From NCBI GenBank assembly GCA_016703765.1, contig JADJBL010000003.1, positions 234,621 through 298,620 on the forward strand: 64,000 nucleotides of DNA, read 5' to 3'. The DNA comes from Saprospirales bacterium. GTDB taxonomy: Bacteria > Bacteroidota > Bacteroidia > Chitinophagales > Saprospiraceae. This document shows positions 25,455 to 34,262 of this stretch, piece by piece. The translations under genes and the position numbers were made by a program. The notes below the pieces were generated by a model that saw nothing but the letters and a program-made list of their open reading frames with translations, searched no databases and was not told where the DNA came from. How positions within the stretch are numbered: the stretch's first letter is position 1; every line of letters begins with the position of its first letter.

Positions 25455-28313
25455 CTACCTTCCCAATTTTTCTGCCAGAAAGCCGGCGGTAAACGATTCC
25501 TTTACCTTTGCCAGCCCTTCGGGCGTGCCCTGGAAAACGAGCTGCCCACCGGCTTTTCCGCCCTCCGGCCCCAGGTCGATCACCCAATCTGCCGACTTGA
25601 TCACCTCCATGTTGTGCTCGACGACGAGCACGGAATGGCCGTTTTCCACCAGGGCGTTGAAGGCGTCGAGCAGCTTGCGGATGTCGTGAAAATGCAGGCC
25701 GGTAGTGGGTTCGTCGAAGATAAACAGGATGTGTTCGTTCGATCTGCCTTTGCCGAGAAAGGAGGCGAGTTTGACCCGCTGGGCCTCTCCGCCCGAAAGC
25801 GTGCTGGAAGCCTGCCCCAACTTGACGTATCCCAGTCCCACATCCGCCAGGGGCTGCAATTTCTGGGTGATCTCCCGATCGCCCGCAAAAAACTCCAGGG
25901 CTTCGTCCACGCTCAGCTCGAGGATTTCGTGCACGTTCTTTCCGTTGAAGGTCACGTCGAGCACTTCTTGTTTGAAGCGCTGGCCTTTGCAGGCTTCGCA
26001 GAGGAGGTGCACATCGGCCAGGAATTGCATTTCGATGACCAGTTCGCCCTCCCCCTTGCAGGTGTCGCAGCGGCCGCCGTCGACATTGAAAGAGAAGTGT
26101 TTGGGCTTGAATCCGCGGATCTTGGCCAACTGCTGGCCGGTGAGCAATTCCCGGATGGCGTCGTAGGCTTTTACGTAGGTGACCGGGTTGGAGCGCGAGG
26201 ACTTACCGATGGGGCTTTGGTTGACCATCTCGACCTGGGTCAACTTTTTGAGGTCGCCCTGCAGGGCGGTATGCAGTCCGGGGGTCTTGGCGGCATTTTC
26301 CCCAAAGTGTTTTTTGAGCGCAGGATACAGGATCTGCTTCACCAGGGTAGTTTTTCCCGAGCCCGAAACCCCGGAAACCACGCTCAGGGTATTGAGCGGG
26401 ATGCGCACGTCGATATTTTTCAGGTTGTTTTCCCTGGCGCCCGTAATTTCCAGAAAATGAACCCCTTTTCGGCGCTTCTCAGGCACGGGGATCTCCATCC
26501 TGCCGCTCATGTATTTGGTGGTGAGGCTTTCGGTGGCCTCGGTAAAAATCTCCGAATAGGGCCCTGCGAAGACCACCTCCCCTCCGTGGATGCCGGCATG
26601 GGGGCCGATGTCTATGAGGTAGTCGGCATTTTTGATGATGTCTTCCTCGTGTTCCACCACGATGACGGTGTTGCCCAGGTCGCGCAGCGTGCGCAGGATC
26701 TTGACCAGCCTGGAGATGTCGCGCGGGTGGAGCCCGATGCTCGGCTCGTCGAGGATGTACATGGAGCTGGTCAGGTTGCTGCCCAGGGTTCGGGTGAGGT
26801 TGATGCGCTGGGTCTCGCCCCCGCTCAGGGTAGCCGAGAGCCGGGAAAGGGTGAGGTATCCCAGCCCCACATCGAGCATGAACCGGAGCCGGTTGTTCAC
26901 TTCGAGCAGCAGGCGTCGCGCCACTTGCCGGTCGAATTCATTGAGCTCGATTTCCTCAAAAAAGACGGCCAGATCCTCCAGGGGCAACTCCACCAGATCG
27001 GTAATGCTTTTTCCGCCCACCGTCACGTAGGTGGCTTCCTTGCGCAGGCGCCCGCCCTCGCAGGTGGCACAGGTGGTCTTGCCCCGGTAGCGGGCCAGCA
27101 TGACCCTGTTTTGGATCTTGTAGGTCTTTTCCTCCAATTCCTTAAAAAAAGCCTCAATTCCCCCAAACCAGGCATTGCCCTTCCACAGGAGGCGCTGTTG
27201 CTCCTTGCTGAGGTCCTGATAAGGCGTATGGACGGGAAAATCGAAGTGGTGGGCGTTGTCCAGCAGCACATCCAACCATTGGCCGAACTTTTCTCCCTTC
27301 CAGCAGGCTACCGCTCCTTCGTAAACCGAACGGCTCTTATCGGGAATGACCTTTTCCTCGTCGATGCCCATGACCTTGCTGAAGCCTTCGCAAACGGGAC
27401 AGGCCCCGTAGGGATTGTTGAAATTGAACAATTGGGGACTGGGGTCCAGGAATTCCATGCCATCGGCCTCAAAGCGGTTGTTGAAAGCTTTGGCCGGCTG
27501 GCCCTCCATTTCGATGAGGCATTCGCCGTAACTCTCGTAAAATGCCGTTTGCACGGAATCCCCGATCCGCTTGCGGTTCTCCTCGTCCTCCGGCTCCACG
27601 GAAAACCGGTCGATCAGGATGCGGTAATCGAGCCCGGCGAGCTGCCCCATGGTTGCCTTGAGATCGACGCCCTGCGTTTTTCCCTCCAGTGTGTCTTCGA
27701 TCTGGGAAAGCGCGTTATCGCTGTAAAAGCGGGTATAGCCTTTTTGCAGCAAGAGGCTGAGTTCCTGGCGCATGGTCCGGTCGGGATATCGCCTGGGAAG
27801 GGGGATAAAAAGCTGGGCCCTGGTTCCCGCCGGAAAGCTGTGGATATAGTCCGTGACGTCGGATACCTGATGGCGTTTCACCAGTTCGCCCGTGAGGGGA
27901 GAATAGGTCTTCCCGATCCGGGCGAAGAGCAGGCGGAGGTAGTCGTAGATCTCCGTCAGGGTGCCGACCGTGGACCTCGAATTGCTGGTGCTGACTTTTT
28001 GTTCGATGGCGATAGCCGGGCAAATACCTTTTATATAATCGACATCCGGCTTTTTCATCCGCATGAGGAACTGGCGGGCATAGGAGGAAAGGCTTTCCAC
28101 GTAGCGCCGCTGCCCCTCGGCGTAGAGGGTATCCATGGTGATGGAGGATTTACCCGAGCCCGACACGCCGGTTACGACCACCAACTGATTTTTGGGAATG
28201 CTGAGGTCGACGTTTTTTAAGTTATTGGCCCGGGCCCCTTTGATGAAAATGGCGTTTTTCAGGCTGGAGGGCTCCTGTTCGGGCAACAATTCGGGCGCGG
28301 ATTTTTTGGACAT
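25455..28313 (-). CDS. uvrA: Excinuclease ABC subunit UvrA
   Basis: A 952-residue damage-recognition ATPase of nucleotide excision repair. There are two ABC modules: Walker A GVSGSGKSS near residue 49 and GVSGSGKTT near residue 660. Signatures are LSGGETQRINLTR and LSGGEAQRVKLAS. Zinc sites are CATCEGGRLRKEA in the first module and CDTCKGEGE...CEACKGQRF in the second. The ATG at 28311-28313 (MSKKSAPELLPEQ) is chosen because the promoter (TATCTTTG, 28342-28349 on the minus strand) lies inside the longer in-frame extension. The frame is intact over nearly 2.9 kb, in contrast to several neighbours. A 14-base perfect palindrome lies upstream at 28406-28419. Confidence 0.97.
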   Translation of the reverse strand: MSKKSAPELLPEQEPSSLKNAIFIKGARANNLKNVDLSIPKNQLVVVTGVSGSGKSSITMDTLYAEGQRRYVESLSSYARQFLMRMKKPDVDYIKGICPAIAIEQKVSTSNSRSTVGTLTEIYDYLRLLFARIGKTYSPLTGELVKRHQVSDVTDYIHSFPAGTRAQLFIPLPRRYPDRTMRQELSLLLQKGYTRFYSDNALSQIEDTLEGKTQGVDLKATMGQLAGLDYRILIDRFSVEPEDEENRKRIGDSVQTAFYESYGECLIEMEGQPAKAFNNRFEADGMEFLDPSPQLFNFNNPYGACPVCEGFSKVMGIDEEKVIPDKSRSVYEGAVACWKGEKFGQWLDVLLDNAHHFDFPVHTPYQDLSKEQQRLLWKGNAWFGGIEAFFKELEEKTYKIQNRVMLARYRGKTTCATCEGGRLRKEATYVTVGGKSITDLVELPLEDLAVFFEEIELNEFDRQVARRLLLEVNNRLRFMLDVGLGYLTLSRLSATLSGGETQRINLTRTLGSNLTSSMYILDEPSIGLHPRDISRLVKILRTLRDLGNTVIVVEHEEDIIKNADYLIDIGPHAGIHGGEVVFAGPYSEIFTEATESLTTKYMSGRMEIPVPEKRRKGVHFLEITGARENNLKNIDVRIPLNTLSVVSGVSGSGKTTLVKQILYPALKKHFGENAAKTPGLHTALQGDLKKLTQVEMVNQSPIGKSSRSNPVTYVKAYDAIRELLTGQQLAKIRGFKPKHFSFNVDGGRCDTCKGEGELVIEMQFLADVHLLCEACKGQRFKQEVLDVTFNGKNVHEILELSVDEALEFFAGDREITQKLQPLADVGLGYVKLGQASSTLSGGEAQRVKLASFLGKGRSNEHILFIFDEPTTGLHFHDIRKLLDAFNALVENGHSVLVVEHNMEVIKSADWVIDLGPEGGKAGGQLVFQGTPEGLAKVKESFTAGFLAEKLGR

Positions 28314-28341
28314 GGTCTGACGGGAAGCCGGTGTAAAAACG

Positions 28342-28349
28342 CAAAGATA
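28342..28349 (-). promoter_or_regulatory. uvrA promoter -7 element TATCTTTG
   Basis: Read on the minus strand, TATCTTTG matches TAnnTTTG exactly, about 29 bases upstream of the uvrA ATG. This decides between the short and the long uvrA start. Confidence 0.6.
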
Positions 28350-28405
28350 GGAAGCCCTGGTAAAATACTTTGCATAGAATTGGAATGACAAAAATCACCT
28401 CCTAT

Positions 28406-28419
28406 CGTGATGATCATCA
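28406..28419. promoter_or_regulatory. GTGATGATCATCAC palindrome
   Basis: A perfect 14-base dyad between the uvrA promoter and the divergent TAGTTTTG promoter. It could be an operator for either side. No matching regulator is encoded nearby and no other copy was noticed in the window. Confidence 0.4.
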
Positions 28420-28442
28420 CTGATAATTTCCAGAGTGGCGGG

Positions 28443-28450
28443 TAGTTTTG
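28443..28450 (+). promoter_or_regulatory. Candidate -7 element TAGTTTTG
   Basis: An exact TAnnTTTG match in the 308-base gap between uvrA and the kelch gene, pointing away from uvrA and leading to a noncoding unit with its own terminator. Confidence 0.5.
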
Positions 28451-28456
28451 TACCGA

Positions 28457-28586
28457 CAATTAAACAAACAAAAAACACAGAATTTTCCCCGACCCTCGGG
28501 TTGGGCTATAGCAAAGCGATAATGGGTGACATTGGATATTGCTCTATCCACTGTAGGGTTAATCCTCTCCGGATTAACCCTTTTTT
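28457..28586 (+). ncRNA. Candidate small RNA between uvrA and the kelch gene
   Basis: About 130 bases run from the TAGTTTTG promoter to a strong terminator: the perfect stem GGGTTAATCC/GGATTAACCC with loop TCTCC (28556-28580), then six T. Inside are a short hairpin CCCGACCCTCGGGTTGGG and the pairing GGATATTGCTCTATCC. No coding pattern or known RNA family is recognised. The terminator has the same stem and loop size as the unit at 23552-23735. Confidence 0.4.
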
Positions 28587-28609
28587 ATAACCGGTCTGCG
28601 GCGTTTTAA

Positions 28610-28617
28610 TAATTTTG
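28610..28617 (+). promoter_or_regulatory. -7 element TAATTTTG just before the kelch gene
   Basis: An exact TAnnTTTG match ending 4 bases before the ATG at 28622. If it is used, transcription would begin at or next to the start codon, giving a leaderless mRNA. Confidence 0.4.
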
Positions 28618-28621
28618 CCCG

Positions 28622-29965
28622 ATGAAAAAAGCGCTTTACCTACTCCTTTTCTTTAGTCTGGCAAAACTGGAAGCCCAAACCCGGTTTGAACCCTTTCAGG
28701 TGATCCTCGAAGAGGTCGCGATACCCGAAGCCCCGGCGCTGCAATCCTACGCCTGGGCCGTAGAGGGGCAAAACTACCTGCTGATCGGCGGATTGACTAC
28801 CGGGCTGCACGACCACCGCCCCCCGTTTTCCTTCCCAATCGACGGCCGCAATACGCAGCTGTTTGTCTTGAATATCGAGGAAGGAACGACGGCATCGGCC
28901 CCGCTTAACACCTTGCCTCCGGCCATTGCGGAACAGCTTTCCTCCTCCAATATGGAGTTCATTCAAATTGGAGAATGGCTTTATCTCTTTGGCGGGTATG
29001 GATACGACTCCACCCGGGACGATTGGGTGACCCATCCCCACATGACCCTCGTACACGTGCCGGGGGCCATCAAGGCCATCCGGAACGGCGGCGACCTTTC
29101 GCCCCATTTCAGGCAAATGGAAGAGGAGGCTTTTGCCGTAACGGGAGGCCAGCTGGGCTGGATGGAGGAGGAGTTTTTCCTCATCGGCGGCCAGCGCTTC
29201 GACGGGCGTTATAACCCCATGAACGGGCCGTCCTACGTGCAGAAATACACCGACGCCATTCGCCGCTTCCGCATCGTGGAGGCCGAGGGAAAGTTGGCGG
29301 TAGCGGACTATGTGGAAACCGTGGATTCACTGCAATTGCATCGCAGGGACTACAACCTGATCCCCCAGGTGTTTCCCGATGGCGCCTTCGGATACACGGC
29401 TTTTGCGGGGGTATTCCGTCCCGAAACCGATCTGCCCTGGCTTCATTCCGTGGATGTGAGCCCGCAGGGGTATTTCGCGCACCCCGGTTTTCAGCAATTA
29501 TTCAACCAATACCATACGGCAAACCTGGCGGTTTACGACCGGGCAAACCGGACGATGCACAGTCTATTTTTCGGGGGCATTGGTTTGTATTTTATCGGCG
29601 AAGAAGGAGATGTATTGATCGATTCGCTCGTGCCTTTTGTGAAACATATAAGCCGGGTTACCCGTACCGCCGACGGAAAGCTGATGGAAAGCATTCTCGA
29701 ACTGGAGATGCCCGGATTTCTGGGCGCCAGCGCCGAATTTCTTTCCCTGGACGGATTGGCCGAAACGGGCCCCGGCATCATCGACCTGAACGCACTTCCG
29801 GAAACGCCGGCCCTGGTCGGGTACATTTTTGGAGGGATCGATTCCTCCCAACCCAATATTTTTAGACAGCCGACCGGAAGCTCGGATGCAACCAACAGGG
29901 TCTTCCGGGTGCTCCTTCACAGGGGCGCAGCGGGCGGGTACTTTGAAGTAGTGGCGCCTGATTGA
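28622..29965 (+). CDS. Secreted kelch-like beta-propeller protein
   Basis: A 447-residue protein with a signal peptide (MKKALYLLLFFSLAKLEAQ). The mature part shows repeated kelch-like strands ending in GG pairs: NYLLIGGLTTG, WLYLFGGYGYDST, EFFLIGGQRFDG, SLFFGGIGLYF and GYIFGGIDS. These suggest a beta-propeller exposed in the periplasm or at the surface. There is no T9SS sorting domain at the C-terminus, which ends GGYFEVVAPD. The ligand and function are unknown. It stands alone, with a candidate promoter immediately at its start codon and the cysteine synthase promoter just downstream. Confidence 0.8.
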   Translation: MKKALYLLLFFSLAKLEAQTRFEPFQVILEEVAIPEAPALQSYAWAVEGQNYLLIGGLTTGLHDHRPPFSFPIDGRNTQLFVLNIEEGTTASAPLNTLPPAIAEQLSSSNMEFIQIGEWLYLFGGYGYDSTRDDWVTHPHMTLVHVPGAIKAIRNGGDLSPHFRQMEEEAFAVTGGQLGWMEEEFFLIGGQRFDGRYNPMNGPSYVQKYTDAIRRFRIVEAEGKLAVADYVETVDSLQLHRRDYNLIPQVFPDGAFGYTAFAGVFRPETDLPWLHSVDVSPQGYFAHPGFQQLFNQYHTANLAVYDRANRTMHSLFFGGIGLYFIGEEGDVLIDSLVPFVKHISRVTRTADGKLMESILELEMPGFLGASAEFLSLDGLAETGPGIIDLNALPETPALVGYIFGGIDSSQPNIFRQPTGSSDATNRVFRVLLHRGAAGGYFEVVAPD

Positions 29966-29990
29966 AAAACAAGGGCCGGGCTTTGTTCTT

Positions 29991-30020
29991 TTGTCCGTTT
30001 AATTTATTTAACTACCTTTG
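29991..30020 (+). promoter_or_regulatory. Promoter of the cysteine synthase family gene
   Basis: TTG at 29991-29993, a 19-base spacer, then TACCTTTG at 30013-30020. This is the best match in the window to the Bacteroidota sigma consensus. Transcription would begin near 30027, about 40 bases before the ATG. Confidence 0.75.
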
Positions 30021-30067
30021 AGCCGGGCAACCGACCCTGATTTATTACTTAACGAGCGCGAATCGGT

Positions 30068-31081
30068 ATGATCTACAAAACGGTAAAAAAAGCGGGAACA
30101 CTCAAAAAACGCTACGACAGCGTTTTAGAAGCCATCGGCGATACCCCGCTGATCTATCTCCACCACGTTTCGGAAGAATTGAATACCCACGTTTGGGCGA
30201 AGGTTGAATCTTTCAACCCCGGGCTGTCCGCCAAGGACCGCATTGCCCTTTATATGATCGAGCAGGCAGAGCAGGACGGCCGCCTCAAACCGGGCGGCAC
30301 GATCATCGAAGCCACTTCGGGAAACACCGGCTACAGCCTGGCGATGATCTCTGCGATCAAGGGTTATAAGTGTATCCTGACGGTCACCAGTAAAATCTCG
30401 CAAGAAAAGATCGACCTCCTCAAAGCCATGGGCGCGGAGGTGGTGATCTGCCCGAAAGAGGCCAAAGGCAGCGATCCGGACTCCTATTACAAGGTAGCCG
30501 AGCGCCTCGCCAAAGAGACCCCCAATTCCTACTACGCCAATCAGAATTTCAATACCGAGAATGCCGACGCCCACTACCTGTCCACAGGCCCCGAGATTTG
30601 GGCTCAATCCGACGGACAGGTGACCCACCTCGTGGGAAGCACCGGCACAGGTGGCACGCTGAGCGGCACGGCACGCTACCTCAAGGAGCAAAATCCGAAG
30701 ATCACGGTAGTCGGCGTAGACGCATACGGCTCGGCGCTGAAGAAATACTGGCAAACCGGCGAATTCGACGAGAAGGAGATTTACTCCTACCAGATCGAAG
30801 GCACCGGCAAGAATATCATTCCCGCCAACGTGGAGTTCGACCTGATCGACCATTACGAAAAGATACACGACAAGGACGCGGCCATCAAAACCCGCGATAT
30901 TGCCCTGAAGGAAGGCCTGATGGTCGGTTTCTCCAGCGGCGCCAATGTCTGGGCGCTTTACCAGTCCCGCCATTTATACAAGCCCGACGATTTTGTGGTC
31001 GTGTTCATTTGCGATCACGGGAGCCGCTACCTGGGCAAGGTATTTAATGACGAGTGGATGAAGGAGCAGGGATTTCTTTAA
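30068..31081 (+). CDS. Cysteine synthase / cystathionine beta-synthase family PLP enzyme
   Basis: A 337-residue fold-type II pyridoxal-phosphate enzyme. The PLP lysine is Lys56 in NPGLSAKDRIA, the substrate loop is EATSGNTG (81-88) and the phosphate loop is GSTGTGGTLSGTARYL. The C-terminus lacks CBS domains. The family replaces the beta-substituent of O-acetylserine or serine with sulfide or homocysteine. The SAKDR variant (rather than SVKDR) and the short form are common among Bacteroidota enzymes annotated either as cysteine synthase or CBS, so the exact substrate is left open. It has its own promoter and a strong terminator. Confidence 0.9.
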   Translation: MIYKTVKKAGTLKKRYDSVLEAIGDTPLIYLHHVSEELNTHVWAKVESFNPGLSAKDRIALYMIEQAEQDGRLKPGGTIIEATSGNTGYSLAMISAIKGYKCILTVTSKISQEKIDLLKAMGAEVVICPKEAKGSDPDSYYKVAERLAKETPNSYYANQNFNTENADAHYLSTGPEIWAQSDGQVTHLVGSTGTGGTLSGTARYLKEQNPKITVVGVDAYGSALKKYWQTGEFDEKEIYSYQIEGTGKNIIPANVEFDLIDHYEKIHDKDAAIKTRDIALKEGLMVGFSSGANVWALYQSRHLYKPDDFVVVFICDHGSRYLGKVFNDEWMKEQGFL

Positions 31082-31116
31082 ATACTTTTTCCGGCTGAAA
31101 GGCCGCGAATGTAAAT

Positions 31117-31174
31117 TTTGAAGGGCATTATACGCGGACTCCGGCCGCGTATAATGCCCTTCAAAGTTTTTTTT
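31117..31174 (+). terminator. Strong terminator after the cysteine synthase gene
   Basis: A perfect 21-base stem (31117-31137 with 31145-31165; core AAGGGCATTATACGCGG) with a 7-base loop and then a run of T. It is unusually long for a terminator. Confidence 0.9.
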
Positions 31175-31217
31175 ATCTTGAGGCCCCAATCCTTAACTCA
31201 AATAAAACTCGAACACT

Positions 31218-32885
31218 ATGTCTGTTGATCAGGAAATCGCCAGGACGATTAAGCTCAAGCCGATCCAGGAGATCGCAGCCCAGTTGAATGTGCCGGAGAG
31301 CGAACTGGAGTATTACGGCAAATACAAAGCCAAGCTACCCCTTCACCTCATCGACCGCGAGAAGGCTTCCAAAAACAACCTCATCCTCGTTTCGGCCATT
31401 TCTCCCACCCCCGCCGGGGAAGGAAAAACCACCACCACCATCGGGCTGGTCCAGGGGCTGAACCGCATCGGGAAACAAGCCACAGCCGTGTTGAGGGAAC
31501 CCTCCCTGGGGCCCGTATTCGGCATCAAAGGGGGCGCCACCGGCGGAGGATACTCTCAGGTGCTGCCCATGGAGGACATCAACCTGCACTTTACCGGCGA
31601 TTTCTCGGCCGTAGAAAAAGCCCACAACCTCCTGGCGGCCCTCATCGACAACAACCTGCAAAGCAAGCGCACACTGGACATCGATCCGCGCACCGTGCTC
31701 TGGAAGCGCGTCATCGACATGAATGACCGCGCGCTCCGGCAGATGATCGTGGGCCTCGGCGGCACGGGCAACGGCGTGCCGCGCGAAGCGGGCTTCGATA
31801 TCACCGCCGCCTCGGAGGTGATGGCCATCCTCTGCCTCTCCGACAACCGCGAAGACCTCAAGCGCCGCCTGGGGAATATTTTTATCGGGTTTACCAAAGA
31901 CAAAAAACCCGTCTTTTCCCGCGACCTCAATGCCCAGGGCGCCATGGCCGCCCTGCTCAAGGACGCCATCCTGCCCAACCTCGTGCAAACTCTGGAAGGC
32001 AATCCCGCCATTATCCACGGCGGACCCTTTGCAAACATCGCCCAGGGCACCAATACCGTCATCGCCACCCGCATGGGCCTGACGCTTTCTGACTATGTAG
32101 TCACGGAAGCAGGCTTCGGCTTTGACCTCGGCGGGGAGAAATTTTTCGATATCAAATGCCAGAGCGCGGGCCTGTCGCCCAAGGCCGTGGTGATCGTCGC
32201 CACGGTGCGCGCTATCAAATACCACGGGGGCGGCAACCTCAAAGAGCTCACCGTGCCCAATCCGGATGCCGTGCGCAAGGGCCTGCCCAACCTCGAAAAG
32301 CACCTCGAAAACACCCGCCATTTCAATATCCGTCCGGTGGTGGCGATCAACCGCTTCACCAGCGACTCGAAGGAGGAGCTCGACATCATCGCACAGGCCT
32401 GCGAGCGCATGGGCTTCCAGTGCGTGCTGGCCGACAACTGGGCCAAAGGAGGAGAAGGCGCGATGGAACTGGCGCATGCCGTGGTCAAGGAGGTCGAGAC
32501 GGGGGGTAGCTCCTTCAAGCCGCTCTACGACTGGAATCAGCCGGTGGAGGAAAAGATCCACACCATCGCCACGAAGATCTACGGCGCCGACGGCGTGGAA
32601 TACCAGGGCAAGGCCAAGACCGATCTCAAGCGAATCGAAAAACTCGGCCTGAGCAACCTGCCGGTCTGCATCGCCAAGACCCAGAAATCCCTTTCCGACG
32701 ATCCCAACCTCATCGGCCGCCCGACGGGCTTCACGCTCACGGTCAGAGAGATCGAGATCGCCTCCGGCGCCGGCTTCCTGGTGCCCGTCACCGGAGAGAT
32801 GATGCGCATGCCCGGCCTGCCGGACACCCCGGCGGCTGAAGGGATGGATATCGATAATGAGGGGAATATAACCGGTTTATTTTAG
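31218..32885 (+). CDS. fhs: Formate--tetrahydrofolate ligase
   Basis: A 555-residue enzyme that makes 10-formyl-tetrahydrofolate from formate, ATP and THF for one-carbon metabolism. The family P-loop TPAGEGKTTTTIGL lies at residues 64-77. Other conserved blocks are REPSLGPVFGIKGGATGGGY (near 94), MNDRALRQ, NLVQTLEGNPAIIHGGPFAN and the C-terminal GEMMRMPGLPD. Length and frame are normal. The stop codon lies at the edge of a GTGACT-type inverted repeat. The next gene, a DRTGG ATPase, is on the same strand 73 bases on. Confidence 0.97.
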   Translation: MSVDQEIARTIKLKPIQEIAAQLNVPESELEYYGKYKAKLPLHLIDREKASKNNLILVSAISPTPAGEGKTTTTIGLVQGLNRIGKQATAVLREPSLGPVFGIKGGATGGGYSQVLPMEDINLHFTGDFSAVEKAHNLLAALIDNNLQSKRTLDIDPRTVLWKRVIDMNDRALRQMIVGLGGTGNGVPREAGFDITAASEVMAILCLSDNREDLKRRLGNIFIGFTKDKKPVFSRDLNAQGAMAALLKDAILPNLVQTLEGNPAIIHGGPFANIAQGTNTVIATRMGLTLSDYVVTEAGFGFDLGGEKFFDIKCQSAGLSPKAVVIVATVRAIKYHGGGNLKELTVPNPDAVRKGLPNLEKHLENTRHFNIRPVVAINRFTSDSKEELDIIAQACERMGFQCVLADNWAKGGEGAMELAHAVVKEVETGGSSFKPLYDWNQPVEEKIHTIATKIYGADGVEYQGKAKTDLKRIEKLGLSNLPVCIAKTQKSLSDDPNLIGRPTGFTLTVREIEIASGAGFLVPVTGEMMRMPGLPDTPAAEGMDIDNEGNITGLF

Positions 32886-32953
32886 TGACTGGTGACTAGT
32901 GACTGGTGACTAGTCACCAATACCAGTCACTAGTCACTGATCACTAGTCACTG
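32884..32953. repeat. GTGACTGG/GTGACTAG inverted tandem-word repeat
   Basis: Four GTGACT words lead into four or more AGTCAC words, so the arms pair imperfectly. It begins on the last bases of the fhs stop codon and fills the gap to the next gene. It is related to the palindromes at 8617-8827, 38275 and 47491. Confidence 0.85.
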
Positions 32954-32958
32954 ATAGC

Positions 32959-34071
32959 ATGCTTAAAAAAGTTTACATCGCCGCCTCCAGCCAGCACGTG
33001 GGGAAGACCACTTCCACCCTCGGACTGGTGGCTGCATTTCGCAACAGGGGCATCGATGTAGGCTATTGCAAGCCCGTGGGCCAGGAGGTGCAGGAGATCG
33101 GCGGGCAGTTGGCGGATAAGGACGCGCATTTATTTGCCAAGGTCATGGGTTTTGCCCTGGCCTCGGAGATACACAGTCCGGTGATCCTCTCCAAAGGCGT
33201 CACCACCGCCTTTCTCGACGATCCGGGGGCCTATGATTTTGCGGATCGCATCTGCAGGGCTTCGGAGGTTCTTCAGGCAAAACACGAACTGGTCATCTAC
33301 GAAGGCACCGGGCACCCCGGCGTGGGCACGGTGGTGGGCCTGTCGAATGCCGATGTGGCGAAGCTGCTGGGCGCGCCGGTGATTCTCATCGTGGAAGGAG
33401 GAGTCGGGAATACCATCGACCGGGCCGCCCTCTGCCAGGCCAAGTTTATCGAAAAAGGCGTGCCCGTGCTGGGGGTGATCGTCAACAAGGTTTTTCCCGA
33501 AAAGATGGACAAGGTGCGGCATTACGTGGGGAACAAATTTGCCGAAATGGGTTTGCCCTTGTTGGGCATCCTTCCCTACGAAAAAATAATGTCCTACCCC
33601 ATCATGCTCACGATCATGAACGCCGTGCAGGGCAGGGTGGTGGCCAACGAAGGCAGCCTGGACAACTGGATGGAGGATTTTCTCAGCGGCTCGTTGGTCG
33701 ACACCGAAAAGCTCCTTCATTCGCGCAATTTGCTGCTCATCGTAAGTCCCAAGCGCATTTTCAGCGCCATCCAGAAGATACAGGAAACCGCCCTCGTGCA
33801 CGGCATCGAAGGCACGCCGCTGTCGGGCATCATCGTGACCGGCGATGGCTTGCACGAGATCCCCGTGAAAGATTACTCCCGGGTGCATTCCTACTTTGAG
33901 GAGCACCGGCTCCCCGTGATGGCCACCCCTTTCGATCCGTTGGGCGCCGTCATCAAAATCAGCAAGATCGAGGTGAAGATCAATCCGCGCACGCCCTGGA
34001 AGGCTGAGCGGGCTGTAGAGCTCATCGGGAAGCACGTGGATCTGGATGCGATTTTGCGTTATGGGGAATAA
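32959..34071 (+). CDS. DRTGG-domain P-loop ATPase (BioD/phosphotransacetylase-N like)
   Basis: A 370-residue cytoplasmic protein. The N-terminal domain is dethiobiotin-synthetase-like with P-loop SSQHVGKTTSTLGL (residues 10-23), DADKDA-like LADKDAHLFAKV and YEGTGHPGVG. The second half matches a DRTGG domain (about 215-320, ending SGIIVTGDGLHEIP). This combination equals the N-terminal regulatory part of long phosphotransacetylases without the catalytic acetyltransferase domain. Stand-alone proteins of this type are of uncertain function. The gene follows fhs on the same strand, separated by a hairpin repeat. Confidence 0.87.
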   Translation: MLKKVYIAASSQHVGKTTSTLGLVAAFRNRGIDVGYCKPVGQEVQEIGGQLADKDAHLFAKVMGFALASEIHSPVILSKGVTTAFLDDPGAYDFADRICRASEVLQAKHELVIYEGTGHPGVGTVVGLSNADVAKLLGAPVILIVEGGVGNTIDRAALCQAKFIEKGVPVLGVIVNKVFPEKMDKVRHYVGNKFAEMGLPLLGILPYEKIMSYPIMLTIMNAVQGRVVANEGSLDNWMEDFLSGSLVDTEKLLHSRNLLLIVSPKRIFSAIQKIQETALVHGIEGTPLSGIIVTGDGLHEIPVKDYSRVHSYFEEHRLPVMATPFDPLGAVIKISKIEVKINPRTPWKAERAVELIGKHVDLDAILRYGE

Positions 34072-34153
34072 TATTTTGTATTATTGCAGCCAGTTGTAAA
34101 AAAAGTGTGTGGAAGGAGGGACGAAATGGACTCTGGAACGTTGTATTTTCTGA

Positions 34154-34225
34154 GGAGTTTAGAAAGTTTATGAGGTTTAGAACGTTTAGACTAAACCTCA
34201 TAAACTTTCTAAACCTTCTAAACTT
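34154..34225. repeat. GTTTAGA inverted tandem-word repeat, copy 3
   Basis: The left arm GGAGTTTAGAAAGTTTATGA continues to GTTTAG, almost no loop follows, and the right arm is in CTAAAC words. It lies between the DRTGG gene and an unknown gene on the same strand. Confidence 0.9.
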
Positions 34226-34262
34226 TTCCAAAAAGGATATTAAGCCTTAACCAAGTTACTGA

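Noticed and set aside
25614..28220. Open frame of 868 codons antisense to uvrA
   Set aside because: It mirrors the uvrA codons, lacks any recognisable domain and has no promoter; it arises from the GC-rich third positions of uvrA.
31335..32561. Open frame of 408 codons antisense to fhs
   Set aside because: Same cause as above; the plus strand encodes a complete formate-tetrahydrofolate ligase.
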